Assembly (NCBI RefSeq): GCF_902833055.1
Contig: NZ_CADFEJ010000022.1
Coordinates: 1-64,000, forward strand
Length of the DNA: 64,000 nt
Reading direction: 5' to 3'
Source of the DNA: Burkholderia territorii
Lineage (GTDB): Bacteria; Pseudomonadota; Gammaproteobacteria; Burkholderiales; Burkholderiaceae
A program made the position numbers and the translations under genes. This document shows positions 32,909 to 42,283 of this stretch, one piece after another; the stretch's first letter is position 1, and every line of letters starts with the position of its first letter. The notes beneath the pieces were generated by a model. It ran no database searches. It was given only the letters and a program-made list of their open reading frames with translations, and had not been told where the DNA came from.

Positions 32909-34630
32909 ATGTTCGCCCCTAGCTTTCGCGCAGTCACGCTCGGCGCGTTGTCGTGCGCCGTCCTCCAGCCATTCGTCGCCCACGCCGGTCCGTTGCCTGC
33001 CCAGGCGGGCGATGCGCAGAGCCCGTTGCCCTCCACCGGCTCGATTCTGCGCAACCATCCACTTCCCTCACTGCAGGACGAGCCGCACCGCGCCGATGTG
33101 CCGCTTATCGAGCGCCGGCCTCCCGAGGACACGCCGGACACGAAAGGCACGATTCGGCTGCACGTCTCCCGCATCGTCGTGGACGATGTCCCGGAACGCG
33201 TGCGAGAGGCGGTGGACGCCGTGGTCGCGCCCTACCGCGAGCGCACGATGACATTCGCGCAACTGCGCGACGTCGCGATCGACGTCACGCGCGTGTTGCT
33301 CGATCACGGCGAATCAATTTCGTATGCATACCTGCCCGAGCAGGATATCGTCGATGACGTCGTCCATATCGCCGTCATGCAAGGCAAGCTCGAATCAGCA
33401 ACACTGAGGAAGAACCGCTCGTTGTTGCGCGATTCGGTCATCGAGCGCTATCTCGGCGCAGGCCTTGATCGCGATGGCGACGTGCGACGGATGCAGGATC
33501 AGTTCGGCCGCCTCGGGGATTTGCCGGGCGTCGGGACGATTACGCCGGAGCTGTCGCCTGGGCGACTGCCCGGCGGCACGGCCATGTCGATCGACGTCGA
33601 CGCTGGCGAGCGGCTGACCGGCGCCTTCGTCGCAGACAATTCCGGTCAGCGCACCACCGGCCGCAACCGGATCGGCGCGCAACTCGGCATCAATAGCCCG
33701 TTGGGCTTGGGCGATCGTCTTCAGGGCATTGCGTTTTTCTCGCCAGACTTCCTGCAGCGCGGTCACGACAGCGACGGCGGCAACACGATAGTCGGACGTC
33801 TTTCTTACGACGCTCCCGTCGGTTCGCGCGGCATGCGGTTGGGCGCGGCGCTCACCCGCGTCGACTATACCGTCGGAGGGGAGCAGTATCGCGACAGCGG
33901 CACCGGCGGTCATGCAACGCTGTTCAGCGTGTACGGCACATTCCCGCTGTTGCGAACGTCGCGCAATACGCTTGATGTCGAAACCACAGCCGAATTCAAG
34001 CGGCTGTCCGACCGGACGCTCGACGTCGACAATCCGCGCAGCGCACGTGCGGTGACGGTTCAACTATCTGGTTCGCGATACGGCGCGTGGTCAGGAAACC
34101 ACAACATCGTCTCTTATCGCGTAGGCGTCACCGGTGGCAGCGTGACGAACGAAGATGACTGGAATGGCGCTGGCACACGTGGCCGCTACGTCAAGACGAC
34201 CCAGCAATTCGACTTTCATCAGCGGCTGTCGGCGCGCACGCGCGTTCATCTTTCGCTCAATGCACAACAGACGACCCGCAATCTCGACGGCTCGGAAAAA
34301 ATGTCGCTCGGCGGCCCGTATGCGGTGCGCGCTTACGACAACGACATGTTCAGCGCCGATTCAGGCTACATCGTGTCGGCCGCGGTGCATGCGGGCGTGC
34401 CCGCGGTTCCCGGGCTCGGCGTCAGCATCTTTTACGATCATGCGCACGCTACCGTCCAAAAATTCTCGCGGCGCAAGCTGGCGTTGACGCTCGCCGGCGT
34501 GGGTGCCGGGATCGAATATGCATTCGGCAAGCATGCGACCGTCAGCCTCTCTTATGCAATGCGGACGACCGGGGGCCCCGGCAATCCGCCGAAAGCCATG
34601 ACGTGGGTCAGCAGTGTAATTCGACTCTAG
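32909..34630 (+). CDS. TpsB outer-membrane transporter (ShlB/FhaC/HecB family)
   Basis: The product is about 573 residues from ATG 32909, which gives a normal signal peptide (cleavage after VAHA); the GTG at 32861 would add 16 residues. POTRA domains follow (VSRIVVDDVPERVREAVDAV; FAQLRDVAIDVTRVLLDHG; VVHIAVMQGKLESATL). The 16-stranded barrel contains the secretion motif region RLSYDAPVG and the family signature GGPYAVRAY. The barrel ends VSSVIRL. It should export the TpsA protein encoded just upstream. Pair order (A then B) fits the common arrangement. Confidence 0.93.
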   Translation: MFAPSFRAVTLGALSCAVLQPFVAHAGPLPAQAGDAQSPLPSTGSILRNHPLPSLQDEPHRADVPLIERRPPEDTPDTKGTIRLHVSRIVVDDVPERVREAVDAVVAPYRERTMTFAQLRDVAIDVTRVLLDHGESISYAYLPEQDIVDDVVHIAVMQGKLESATLRKNRSLLRDSVIERYLGAGLDRDGDVRRMQDQFGRLGDLPGVGTITPELSPGRLPGGTAMSIDVDAGERLTGAFVADNSGQRTTGRNRIGAQLGINSPLGLGDRLQGIAFFSPDFLQRGHDSDGGNTIVGRLSYDAPVGSRGMRLGAALTRVDYTVGGEQYRDSGTGGHATLFSVYGTFPLLRTSRNTLDVETTAEFKRLSDRTLDVDNPRSARAVTVQLSGSRYGAWSGNHNIVSYRVGVTGGSVTNEDDWNGAGTRGRYVKTTQQFDFHQRLSARTRVHLSLNAQQTTRNLDGSEKMSLGGPYAVRAYDNDMFSADSGYIVSAAVHAGVPAVPGLGVSIFYDHAHATVQKFSRRKLALTLAGVGAGIEYAFGKHATVSLSYAMRTTGGPGNPPKAMTWVSSVIRL

Positions 34631-34821
34631 GAAGCGGGGTCTTCAACGCTGTAGTGGGCGCCACAAGGTGATTCTGAAGATCACTCATGATCCGATCAAT
34701 TATGGAATGCTTGATTTATTTCGACATATGGTTCGTATCTCATGCGGCGATTGCCGAAATCGACGAATCCATAGATTTCTTCGGCTTTTGACACCATCAA
34801 TGGTATCGTCAGACAACAGTT

Positions 34822-34866
34822 TTTAGGACGATTCTTATATTTCATATTCCCGGCTCAATTTATTAT
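34822..34866 (+). promoter_or_regulatory. Orphan adhesin promoter: RcsB-like box and -10
   Basis: TTTAGGACGATTCTTA at 34822-34837 is followed by TATTAT at 34861-34866, with 33 bp between centres. The 20-bp block 34822-34841 is identical to the one upstream of the intact adhesin gene (53545-53564, opposite strand), in the same orientation relative to the downstream gene. It precedes the adhesin remnant at 34901 and may now drive the Kelch lipoprotein gene. Confidence 0.6.
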
Positions 34867-34900
34867 CCAGTCCTTCGGATATTCAATTTCGGGGCCGAGA

Positions 34901-35175
34901 ATGAACAAGGTATATCGGGTCGTGCGGAACGTCGGAACGGACATGTGGTTCGCTACGGACGATCATGCTGGATGCCTGTCTTCCGCACAAACCTGATACC
35001 CGCCAGCCCGGCGCAATCCTGTACCCGGTACTCGAGCCGGCATGGTGTGGCCGGCTGCCGAACTCGCCAAATCAACGTGCCGCGTAGAGAGGGTTCACGT
35101 TGCAGTTTTCGGTTTGCCCGCAATATTGCGTCGCCCGTCCAGGGCCGTAGCGGGAGAAAACGTCTCAGAGGAAAT
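34901..35175 (+). pseudogene. Remnant of an autotransporter adhesin 5' end (ESPR leader)
   Basis: ATG 34901 opens with [10 protein letters not shown] then TDMWFAT, the signature of the extended signal peptide region (ESPR) of type V adhesins (MNKxYRVVWN..WVA). The frame ends at a TGA at 34994. A second piece, in another frame from about 35042, reads [13 protein letters not shown] then [10 protein letters not shown], like the SELAK plus hydrophobic core of the same leader. So only the leader survives, with at least one frameshift or deletion; passenger and anchor are gone. Its promoter box is intact. Confidence 0.6.
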
Positions 35176-35178
35176 TAC

Positions 35179-36579
35179 ATGTTGTGTAGATTCGTCGGCT
35201 CGCGATCCATCGCACCGGATCGCAAGCGCTCGTGGGGCGCACTTGTCGCCATTTGGTTGCTCTGTGCCATGCTGAGCGGATGCGGCGGCGGAGTCAACGG
35301 CACGAGTGTCGTTCCGGCCGCACTCATCTACAGCCACGACTCGGTGGTGTACCCGGTGGGCCAGTCGATCGAACCCAACTCACCGCGCGGCGGCGGTGCG
35401 ATCACAGAGTACAGCGTGAAGCCGGCGTTGCCGCCTGGCCTGAATCTCGATCCGGCCACGGGCGTGATCTTCGGCACACCCACCTCGGCGACGGACACGG
35501 CGTCCTATACCGTCACCGGCACCCACAGCACAGGAACGGTCTCGACCATCGTGAACATAACGGTCGTGTCAGCGGGTAAATTCACGCCCACCGGTAACAT
35601 GGCCACCGCTCGGGCCGAGTACTCCGCGACGCTTTTACCCAACGGCAAGGTGCTGGTCGTGGGGGGCGCTGACGGTCTCGATGGCAAGTCTTCAGCCGAG
35701 CTCTACGATCCCATCACCGGCGAGTGGTTGATCACCGGCAGCCTGGCTACGCCGCGTCACACCCACACCGCGACGCTCTTGCCCAACGGCAAGGTACTGG
35801 TCACCGGCGGCGCCGACAAGTTCGACGGCAAGTCCTCGGCGGAGCTATATGACCCGATTACCGGCACGTGGTCCGCCACCGGCAGCATGGCCGTGCCGCG
35901 TTACTACCACAGCGCGACGCTGTTGCCCAATGGCAAGGTGTTGGTCGCCGGGGGCTTCAGCATGATCACCAGCCTCTCGGCTTCCGCGGAGCTGTACGAT
36001 CCGAGCACCGGCATGTGGTCGGCCGCCGGCAACATGACCTCGGCGCGCGGCAACCACACCGCGACGCTGCTTGCCGACGGCAAGGTACTGGTCGCAGGGG
36101 GCAGCCTCGTCGATCGGAATTCAGCGGAACTGTACGACCCGAATACCGGAATATGGTCTGCCACTGGCCGCATGGGCGCCGCACGGCTGGCTCACACGGC
36201 GGCCGTGCTGCCGGGCGGCAAGGTACTGGTCACGGGCGGACGCAACCAACAAGGTGCGGCTGAGTCTTCTGCCGAGCTGTATGACCCGGGCACCGGCATG
36301 TGGTCGGCCACAGGCAGCATGGCCGAATCGCGCTACGACCACTCCGTGACGCTGCTTCCCTCCGGAAAGGTGCTGGTCGCGGGCGGTGTCGACGGCACCG
36401 CCAACGGTCGTTCCTCCGCGGAACTGTACGACCCGGGCACCGGCACATGGTCGGCCACCGGCGGGATGGCTTCGCCACGTTACAACCACACCGCGACACT
36501 GCTGCACGATGGCAAGGTCCTGGTCGCGGCAGGCGGCAACGGAAACAACCTGTCTTCAGCGGAGCTATACGAGCTGTAA
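35179..36579 (+). CDS. Kelch-repeat lipoprotein with Ig-like N-terminal domain
   Basis: The 466-residue protein starts at ATG 35179, preceded by GAGGAAA. The lipobox is LSGC (about residue 34), so it is a lipoprotein. Residues about 45-130 form a putative Ig/cadherin-like (He_PIG) domain ([20 protein letters not shown]). From about residue 138 there are seven Kelch units of about 48 residues, each with [23 protein letters not shown] and TGTWSATG, which would make one closed seven-bladed propeller. Bacterial proteins of this type bind surface or matrix glycans, but function here is unknown. No partner gene is adjacent. The gene lies directly behind an adhesin promoter remnant. Confidence 0.85.
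   Translation: MLCRFVGSRSIAPDRKRSWGALVAIWLLCAMLSGCGGGVNGTSVVPAALIYSHDSVVYPVGQSIEPNSPRGGGAITEYSVKPALPPGLNLDPATGVIFGTPTSATDTASYTVTGTHSTGTVSTIVNITVVSAGKFTPTGNMATARAEYSATLLPNGKVLVVGGADGLDGKSSAELYDPITGEWLITGSLATPRHTHTATLLPNGKVLVTGGADKFDGKSSAELYDPITGTWSATGSMAVPRYYHSATLLPNGKVLVAGGFSMITSLSASAELYDPSTGMWSAAGNMTSARGNHTATLLADGKVLVAGGSLVDRNSAELYDPNTGIWSATGRMGAARLAHTAAVLPGGKVLVTGGRNQQGAAESSAELYDPGTGMWSATGSMAESRYDHSVTLLPSGKVLVAGGVDGTANGRSSAELYDPGTGTWSATGGMASPRYNHTATLLHDGKVLVAAGGNGNNLSSAELYEL
35595..36570 (+). repeat. Seven tandem Kelch-coding repeats (about 138-147 bp each)
   Basis: The repeats share near-identical stretches such as those coding for NGKVLV and SAELYDP, so unit gain or loss by recombination is plausible. 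The last unit is complete up to SSAELYEL at the stop codon. Confidence 0.8.
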
Positions 36580-36672
36580 CCGCGAATGGGGCATCGCCCG
36601 CACAAACCTGCGGGCGAATCAACCAAGCAAACCGCGACCGGGACATGCCCACCCATCACGTAAAGCGCCAGG

Positions 36673-37563
36673 CTACCCAACGGCACAGGCGCTTTCGAAC
36701 CACGCAACCTGCGCCTGGCAAAACTCGAGATACGCGCGAACCAGCGCCGACGGATGCCGATGCGACGGGTACAGCAGGTTGACCTGCTGTTCGGGCAGCG
36801 GATGTCCGGGAAGCAACGCCGTCAACCTCCCCTGCCGAATCGGCTCCGCAGCGAGAAATGGCGGCAGCTCCGTGACCACCTCGCCGGATATCGCACAGCT
36901 GCGCAAGTGCGAATAGTCATTGGTGGACAAAACGGCGGCCGGTTCAAACGTCTGATCGCCCAAACGCCACCCCCGGTCGAAATTCGCCCCGGTGCTCCAG
37001 ACCGCGCACGGAAACCGGTGCAGGTCGTCCGGCGCCGTCGGCGTGCCCAATGTGTCGAGCAAGCCCGGACTGGCGACCAGCACGTGCCGGTAGGACAGCA
37101 ACCGGCGCGCCACCATCGCTTCGTGCGAGATCGTGCCGATCCGCAGCGCGACATCGATGCCGTCTTCGATCAGATCGACTCGACGCTCGGTCGAATACAC
37201 ATGCAGTTCGATATCCGGATACCGCTTCCGGAATGCCGACAACAGATCCCACCACGCCTCGAATGCAGGCGGTAACGACAAGCGCAACCGCCCTTTCAGC
37301 CGAGCTTGATCGCTGACCACGGCCTGTTCGCCCTCGGCGAGCATTTCGACGCCGCGGCTCGCGTGCTCGTAAAGCCGCGTTCCCGCCTCGGTCAGCTTGG
37401 TGCCGCGCGCGGTGCGCTCCAGCAACTGCACCCGCAACTGCTTCTCGAGCGCGCGAATCCGGCGGCTCACCGTCGGCAACGGCATCTCCAGCCGCGCCGC
37501 GGCACCGGAAAGGCTGCCCGTCTGCACGACGCCCACGAATATCCGCACATCGTTGAGATCCAC
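36673..37563 (-). CDS. LysR-family transcriptional regulator
   Basis: The 296-residue protein has an N-terminal HTH (FVGVVQTGSLSGAAARLEMP then VSRRIRALEKQL) and the two-lobed LysR substrate domain (LRLSLPPAFEAWW onward). It is divergent from the quinone oxidoreductase gene, with 237 bp between them, and probably controls it. An inverted repeat at 37594-37637 in that spacer is the likely operator. The group resembles DsdC/AaeR-like regulators of Burkholderia that govern neighbouring oxidoreductases. Confidence 0.9.
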   Translation of the reverse strand: MDLNDVRIFVGVVQTGSLSGAAARLEMPLPTVSRRIRALEKQLRVQLLERTARGTKLTEAGTRLYEHASRGVEMLAEGEQAVVSDQARLKGRLRLSLPPAFEAWWDLLSAFRKRYPDIELHVYSTERRVDLIEDGIDVALRIGTISHEAMVARRLLSYRHVLVASPGLLDTLGTPTAPDDLHRFPCAVWSTGANFDRGWRLGDQTFEPAAVLSTNDYSHLRSCAISGEVVTELPPFLAAEPIRQGRLTALLPGHPLPEQQVNLLYPSHRHPSALVRAYLEFCQAQVAWFESACAVG

Positions 37564-37593
37564 TTCAGCCTACCAAAAATGAAAGCAATGTTT

Positions 37594-37637
37594 CCATTCT
37601 AGCTACTTACATTGCAGATTTGAACTAGCCAGAATGG
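37594..37637. promoter_or_regulatory. Inverted repeat, probable LysR operator
   Basis: CCATTCTAGCT (37594-37604) and AGCCAGAATGG (37627-37637) are inverted copies with one mismatch in 11, separated by 22 bp. The position between the divergent LysR and oxidoreductase genes fits recognition and activation half-sites of a LysR protein. Confidence 0.5.
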
Positions 37638-37800
37638 CACGCATTCGATGGCCGTTCTTCGTGGGATGAGCCGTCATAACGCAACTTTTCGCACTTCGGG
37701 CAGTGCATGTGGAAGCGGGTTCCGTACGGCGTCACTCAGGCTGCAGATGCCCGTTACGGCGATCGCGCACGCATGTGCCCGGCGTGCATCTGGAGTACTC

Positions 37801-38787
37801 GTGAAAGCCTATGTCATTGAACGCTTCGGCGGCCCGGACGTCCTGCAGTTGCGGGACATCCCGATTCGGAATGCCGGCGACGACGAAGTCCGGATCCGCG
37901 TTCGCGCGTTCGGACTCAATCGCGCCGAAACCTACCTCCGCTCGGGCAACCTCGGGCCACTGGGCGACCAGCCGCGCGTGCCGGGCATCGAGGCCGTCGG
38001 CGAAGTGCTGCACGACCCAGCCGGCCAGTTCCGAACCGGACAGGCCGTCGCGACCGCGATGGGCGGCTTGCAGTTCACGCGGCCGGGCAGCTACGCGGAA
38101 CAAGTCATCGTGCCGCGCGGCAACGTCGTTGCCTTGCCTGACACGGCGCTTTCGTGGGAAGAGCTGGCCGCATTGCCGGAGGCCTATGTCACCGCGGTCG
38201 GCGCGCTCGACAGGATGCTGGCGATCCGCTCCGGCCAAACGCTGCTGGTTCGCGGCGGCACGTCGTCGGTCGGGCTCGCGGCCATCGCCTATGCCAAATA
38301 CCGCGGCCTCACGGTCGTTGCCACCAGCCGTGCGGACGCCCACTTGCAACGGATGCGCGACGTCGGCGCCGATCTCGCGCTCGTCGACGACGGGCAGATT
38401 GCGTCGGCCGTCAGGAACGCGGTTCCGTCCGGCGTCGACGCTGTACTGGAAGCCGTGGGCGCCAGCACGCTCAGGGATTCCCTTCGCACGTTGCGCCCGT
38501 TCGGCACGGCGAGTGTCGTCGGCATGCACGGCGGCGCGCAGCTCGAGCATTTTCATCCGATGCGCGATCTGCCCGATGGCGCGCGTCTCGGCTTTTTCTC
38601 GTCCGGCATGTTCGGCTCGGCAGCACTGCCGGCGTCGGCCGTGCCGCTGTCCGAAATCGCGCGCGCGACGGCCGAAGGCCGCATGCCTTCCCTGCGCACG
38701 CACACTTTCGACTTCGACGAACTCCGTCGCGCCCACTGCCTGATGGAAAGCAATCGGGCGCTGGGCAAGATCGTCGTGTCCGTCTGA
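37801..38787 (+). CDS. NADPH:quinone oxidoreductase-like protein (zinc-independent MDR family)
   Basis: The 328-residue protein starts at GTG 37801 (VKAYVIERFGGPDVLQLRD), preceded by GGAG. It has the GroES-like N-terminal half (FGLNRAETYLRSG) and the Rossmann half with LLVRGGTSSVGLAAIAYAK. Zinc ligands of alcohol dehydrogenases are absent, as in QOR/crotonyl-type members. It probably reduces quinones or enones with NADPH. The ORF can be extended upstream to 37648 but that part has no homology. It is divergent from the LysR regulator and is followed after 114 bp by the DoxX-nitroreductase gene. Confidence 0.88.
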   Translation: MKAYVIERFGGPDVLQLRDIPIRNAGDDEVRIRVRAFGLNRAETYLRSGNLGPLGDQPRVPGIEAVGEVLHDPAGQFRTGQAVATAMGGLQFTRPGSYAEQVIVPRGNVVALPDTALSWEELAALPEAYVTAVGALDRMLAIRSGQTLLVRGGTSSVGLAAIAYAKYRGLTVVATSRADAHLQRMRDVGADLALVDDGQIASAVRNAVPSGVDAVLEAVGASTLRDSLRTLRPFGTASVVGMHGGAQLEHFHPMRDLPDGARLGFFSSGMFGSAALPASAVPLSEIARATAEGRMPSLRTHTFDFDELRRAHCLMESNRALGKIVVSV

Positions 38788-38901
38788 CGACTCACCCGCC
38801 GCGATGAAGCACGACCTGGCCGGCCAAGCCGGCTGAATCTGAATCCAGATCAACACCTCGCATCGACCAATTCAATTCCATCAGAACCATAGGAGTCCAA
38901 C

Positions 38902-40017
38902 ATGAATTCGAACGCCTCGCCCGGCATTTCACTTCCCGTGACAGGCATCGCCCGATATCAGCCGGCGGCGATGCTGATCGCACGAATCTTTCTCGCGCTG
39001 ATCTTCCTGCTTTCCGGCCTGTCGAAGCTCGCCGCCCCGGATGCGATCCGCGGCTACATGGAGGCCAACCACGTGCCGGGCTTCCTGTTCGTTCCGACCG
39101 TGATCTTCGAGATCGGAACCGGTCTGCTGATCGTTCTCGGATATCGCGTGCGCGTCGTCGCCGGGCTGCTCGCTGCCTTTTGCGTCGTGACCGGCGTGCT
39201 GTTCCACAACCAGTTCGCGGACCAGACGCAGATGGTCATGTTCCTCAAGAACGTCGCGATGGCCGGGGGCTTTCTGCTTCTGGCAAGCGTCGGCGCGGGC
39301 CGTTTCAGTCTGGACGCGAAACGCGATGCGCTCGATGCGCACCGCGACGGCCGCGCGCTCGTTCACCCCGTTGTCCCACTCAATGAAGAGAGGAATTCTC
39401 AAGTGTCGAATATTGCCGAAGTGATCAAGTCGCGTGTTTCCGCGAATCGCTACGACACCAGCCGCACGGTGTCGGAAGAACAGATCCGTCATCTGATCGA
39501 TCTCGCCACCCGCGCGCCGTCCGCATTCAATCTGCAGAACTGGAAGTTCGTCGCCGTTCGCAGCGACGCGGCCAAGGCGCGCCTGCTGCCGCTCGCTTAC
39601 GGGCAGCAGAAGGTCGCGGATGCGGCCGTCACGTTCATCGTGTGCGGCACGCTCGATCCGCATCTGACGCTCGCCGGCGCGTTGAAGCCGACGCTGGACG
39701 CCGGCATCATCGACGAGGCGGTCTACAAGGGCTGGGTGGGCGCGGCGCAGAACATGTACAAGAACAACCAGACGTTCCAGCGCGACGAAGCGATTCGCTC
39801 GGGTTCGCTGGCGGCGATGACGCTGATGCTCGCCGCGCAGGATCTGGGGCTCGTCTCCGGCCCGATGATCGGCTTCGATCCGCATGGCGTCGCCGAAGCC
39901 TTCAAGCTCGAACCGACGGACGTCCCCGTCATGCTCGTCACGGTCGGCTATCCGGCGTCCGGCAACTGGCCGCAAAAGCCGCGCAAGCCTGTGACCGAAG
40001 TGCTGAGCTTCGCGTGA
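38902..40017 (+). CDS. In-frame fusion of DoxX-like membrane protein and nitroreductase
   Basis: The single 371-codon frame contains two units normally encoded separately. Residues about 20-140 are a four-helix DoxX protein (LIARIFLALIFLLSGLSKLA). Residues about 168-371 are an FMN-dependent nitroreductase (RYDTSRTVSEEQIRHLIDLA, RAPSAFNLQNWKF, GYPASGNWPQKPRKP). At the junction a GTG at 39403, exactly in frame, is preceded by AGAGAGG with 8-bp spacing, so the nitroreductase can also be translated alone. Either the DoxX stop was lost or both forms are made. The activity is probably NAD(P)H-dependent reduction of quinones or nitro compounds. Confidence 0.85.
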   Translation: MNSNASPGISLPVTGIARYQPAAMLIARIFLALIFLLSGLSKLAAPDAIRGYMEANHVPGFLFVPTVIFEIGTGLLIVLGYRVRVVAGLLAAFCVVTGVLFHNQFADQTQMVMFLKNVAMAGGFLLLASVGAGRFSLDAKRDALDAHRDGRALVHPVVPLNEERNSQVSNIAEVIKSRVSANRYDTSRTVSEEQIRHLIDLATRAPSAFNLQNWKFVAVRSDAAKARLLPLAYGQQKVADAAVTFIVCGTLDPHLTLAGALKPTLDAGIIDEAVYKGWVGAAQNMYKNNQTFQRDEAIRSGSLAAMTLMLAAQDLGLVSGPMIGFDPHGVAEAFKLEPTDVPVMLVTVGYPASGNWPQKPRKPVTEVLSFA

Positions 40018-40098
40018 AGAATTCACCCGGGCGGCACTTGACGTGCGCGGCCCGGGTGACGACGAACGTATTCAAACAGCAAGATCTGGAGTACATGC

Positions 40099-41091
40099 AT
40101 GTTTCCGAGGAAACTCGTCAGCCATCCGCTTTTCGGCATCGCGGCGCCGCATCGCATGATTGAACCTGCCGCTGCCGCGACTCATCTGGTCACCAACCAC
40201 ACATCCGCGTTCGCCAACGACATGCGAACGTCGTACCGCGCGATGATTCCGTCCGCCGGTGTGCCCGATCCGGTCGGCAAGGTGCTCGCGCTCGACGTGC
40301 CCGCCGGTCAGCCTGCCCGAAGCATCCCGGTGCGGGTCTATTGGCCGGCCGACGGACGTGCGGACGAGCGGCTTCCGATCGTGCTGTTCGCGCACGGCGG
40401 CGGCTTCGTGTCCGGCGATCTGGATACGCACGATGTGCTCGTGCGTGCAATCGCCCGCCGCGCTCGCGTGCTCGTGATTGCCGTCGACTATCGGCTGGCG
40501 CCCGAATATCCGTTTCCGGCCGGCCTCGAGGACGTCTACGCGGTGCTGCAATGGACAGCCGACCACGCCGACGAACTGGGCGGCGACGCCACGCGGATCG
40601 TCCTCTGCGGCGACAGCGCGGGCGCGACGCTTTCCGCGGCCACCGCCATGCTCGCTCGCGATCGCGGCGGCCCTCGGCCGGTTGCGCAATGGCTGATGTA
40701 CCCGTCGGTGAGCAACAAGCTGGATACGGCCTCGTGGGCCGAGCTCGGCGACGCTTACTTTCCCACGCGGGAAGTGATGCGCAACGTGCTGGCGAGCTAT
40801 GTGCTGCCGGAAACGAGCCCGTATGCGCCGCTGCTTTCCCCGCTGCTCGGCAATCATGCCGGCTTGCCGCCGGCGCTGATTCAGGTCGGCCAGCTCGATC
40901 CGTTGCGCGACGAGAACGTCGCCTACGCGAGCAGCTTGAAAGCGGCTGGCGTGGAAGCATCCGTCGTCGTCTACGAAGGACAGGCGCACGGCTTCATCCA
41001 GTTCTTCAAGGACAACGCGAATCATTCGCGGGGCGAAGCTGCGCTGGACGAAGGCATCCGGTTTCTCACGGAACGGACGACCTCGCGGTAA
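40099..41091 (+). CDS. Alpha/beta-hydrolase, hormone-sensitive-lipase-like esterase
   Basis: The 330-residue protein has the oxyanion motif HGGGF (about 100), nucleophile elbow GDSAG (about 174), acid residue in GQLDPLRDE and His in QAHGF. This is the complete HSL/family IV catalytic triad. No signal peptide, so cytoplasmic. Substrate is probably a short acyl ester. It lies between the nitroreductase fusion and a LysR gene, all in one direction. Confidence 0.92.
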   Translation: MFPRKLVSHPLFGIAAPHRMIEPAAAATHLVTNHTSAFANDMRTSYRAMIPSAGVPDPVGKVLALDVPAGQPARSIPVRVYWPADGRADERLPIVLFAHGGGFVSGDLDTHDVLVRAIARRARVLVIAVDYRLAPEYPFPAGLEDVYAVLQWTADHADELGGDATRIVLCGDSAGATLSAATAMLARDRGGPRPVAQWLMYPSVSNKLDTASWAELGDAYFPTREVMRNVLASYVLPETSPYAPLLSPLLGNHAGLPPALIQVGQLDPLRDENVAYASSLKAAGVEASVVVYEGQAHGFIQFFKDNANHSRGEAALDEGIRFLTERTTSR

Positions 41092-41166
41092 TCCGCATGG
41101 CCGGCCGGCGACGGGCTTGCGTGCGGCAGCGCGCGCACGGCCGGCGATCCCGCTCCGAAGGATGCA

Positions 41167-42108
41167 ATGAACAAGTTCTCCGATATGAGCACTTTCGTGG
41201 CCGTCGTCGAGTCGGGCAGCTTTTCCGAAGCCGCGCGTCGCCTCGGCACGGCCAAGTCGATCGTCAGTCAACGCGTCCAGCAGCTCGAGAAGCGTCTCGG
41301 CTGCACGCTGCTCAAGCGCGGGCGCCCGCTGCAGTTGACCGAGGCCGGTCGCAGCTTCTTCGGTCAATCCCGGCTGCTTCTTCAGGAGCTCGAACGAATC
41401 GAGGAAGAAGCGCAGGAAGCCGGCGCGAGCCTGCACGGCACGCTGAGGCTGGCGGTGCCGACCACGTTCATGACGCGCCAGCTTGCACCGCTGTTGGCGC
41501 GCTTCGCGGCCAAATATCCGGCCCTGTGCGTGGACGTCGAGGCGGAAGACCGGCTCTCCAATCTGCAAGACGGTCATTTCGACATGGCGATACGGATCGG
41601 TCAGCTGGCCGACTCGAACCTCATCGCACGCACGCTCACCGCGAATCACCACCTGATCTGCGCGAGCCCTGCCTACCTCGCGCGGCGGGGCGTGCCCGCG
41701 CATCCGCGCGATCTGCTGCAGCACGACGGGCTGATCTATCTGAACCGCGAGCCCAACGGGGTGTGGAGCCTGCCGCTCGATGGCGCTCATCATGCATTCC
41801 GGATCCGCATCCGGATGCGAACCGATTCGGGGCATCAACTACTCGCCGGCGCGACGGCCGGCCTCGGCCTGGCCATTCTCCCGACCTTCCTTGCCGCCGA
41901 CGCGCTGCTCGCCGGCGATCTCGTGCCGGTGCTATCCGGCTACACGCCACCGGGCGGACAGATCTCCGCGCTGTATCGAAAGACGATCCGCACGTCACCC
42001 AGGATCCAGGCGTTGATCCAGTTTCTCGGGGACGAAATCGGCCAACCGGCGAGCTGGGATGCCGCCCTGATCGAGCGCGGCATCCTGCCCCGCGTTCGGC
42101 GCGCATGA
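41167..42108 (+). CDS. LysR-family transcriptional regulator
   Basis: The 313-residue protein has the HTH FVAVVESGSFSEAARRLGTA then VSQRVQQLEKRLG, and the effector-binding domain LRLAVPTTFMTRQLAP with the CrgA-like pattern DGHFDMAIRIGQLADS. It lies 75 bp after the esterase gene and 175 bp before the GMC oxidoreductase gene on the same strand. It may regulate either side. Confidence 0.9.
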   Translation: MNKFSDMSTFVAVVESGSFSEAARRLGTAKSIVSQRVQQLEKRLGCTLLKRGRPLQLTEAGRSFFGQSRLLLQELERIEEEAQEAGASLHGTLRLAVPTTFMTRQLAPLLARFAAKYPALCVDVEAEDRLSNLQDGHFDMAIRIGQLADSNLIARTLTANHHLICASPAYLARRGVPAHPRDLLQHDGLIYLNREPNGVWSLPLDGAHHAFRIRIRMRTDSGHQLLAGATAGLGLAILPTFLAADALLAGDLVPVLSGYTPPGGQISALYRKTIRTSPRIQALIQFLGDEIGQPASWDAALIERGILPRVRRA

Positions 42109-42283
42109 CGGCCGCCGTGCCGGCGCGCCGCGTGTCGGCTTTCGCTGCGCCTGCGACGACGCACGCATGCGTGTCGTGCGCGGCGTTCTGAAAAACCGAA
42201 CGCCGCTTTCGCGTGCCGCCGGCTATGCGGGCCGGCCGGTCGTTCGTAATCTCGTCGCAGCTTCCTTCCACAAGGTCAAGACC

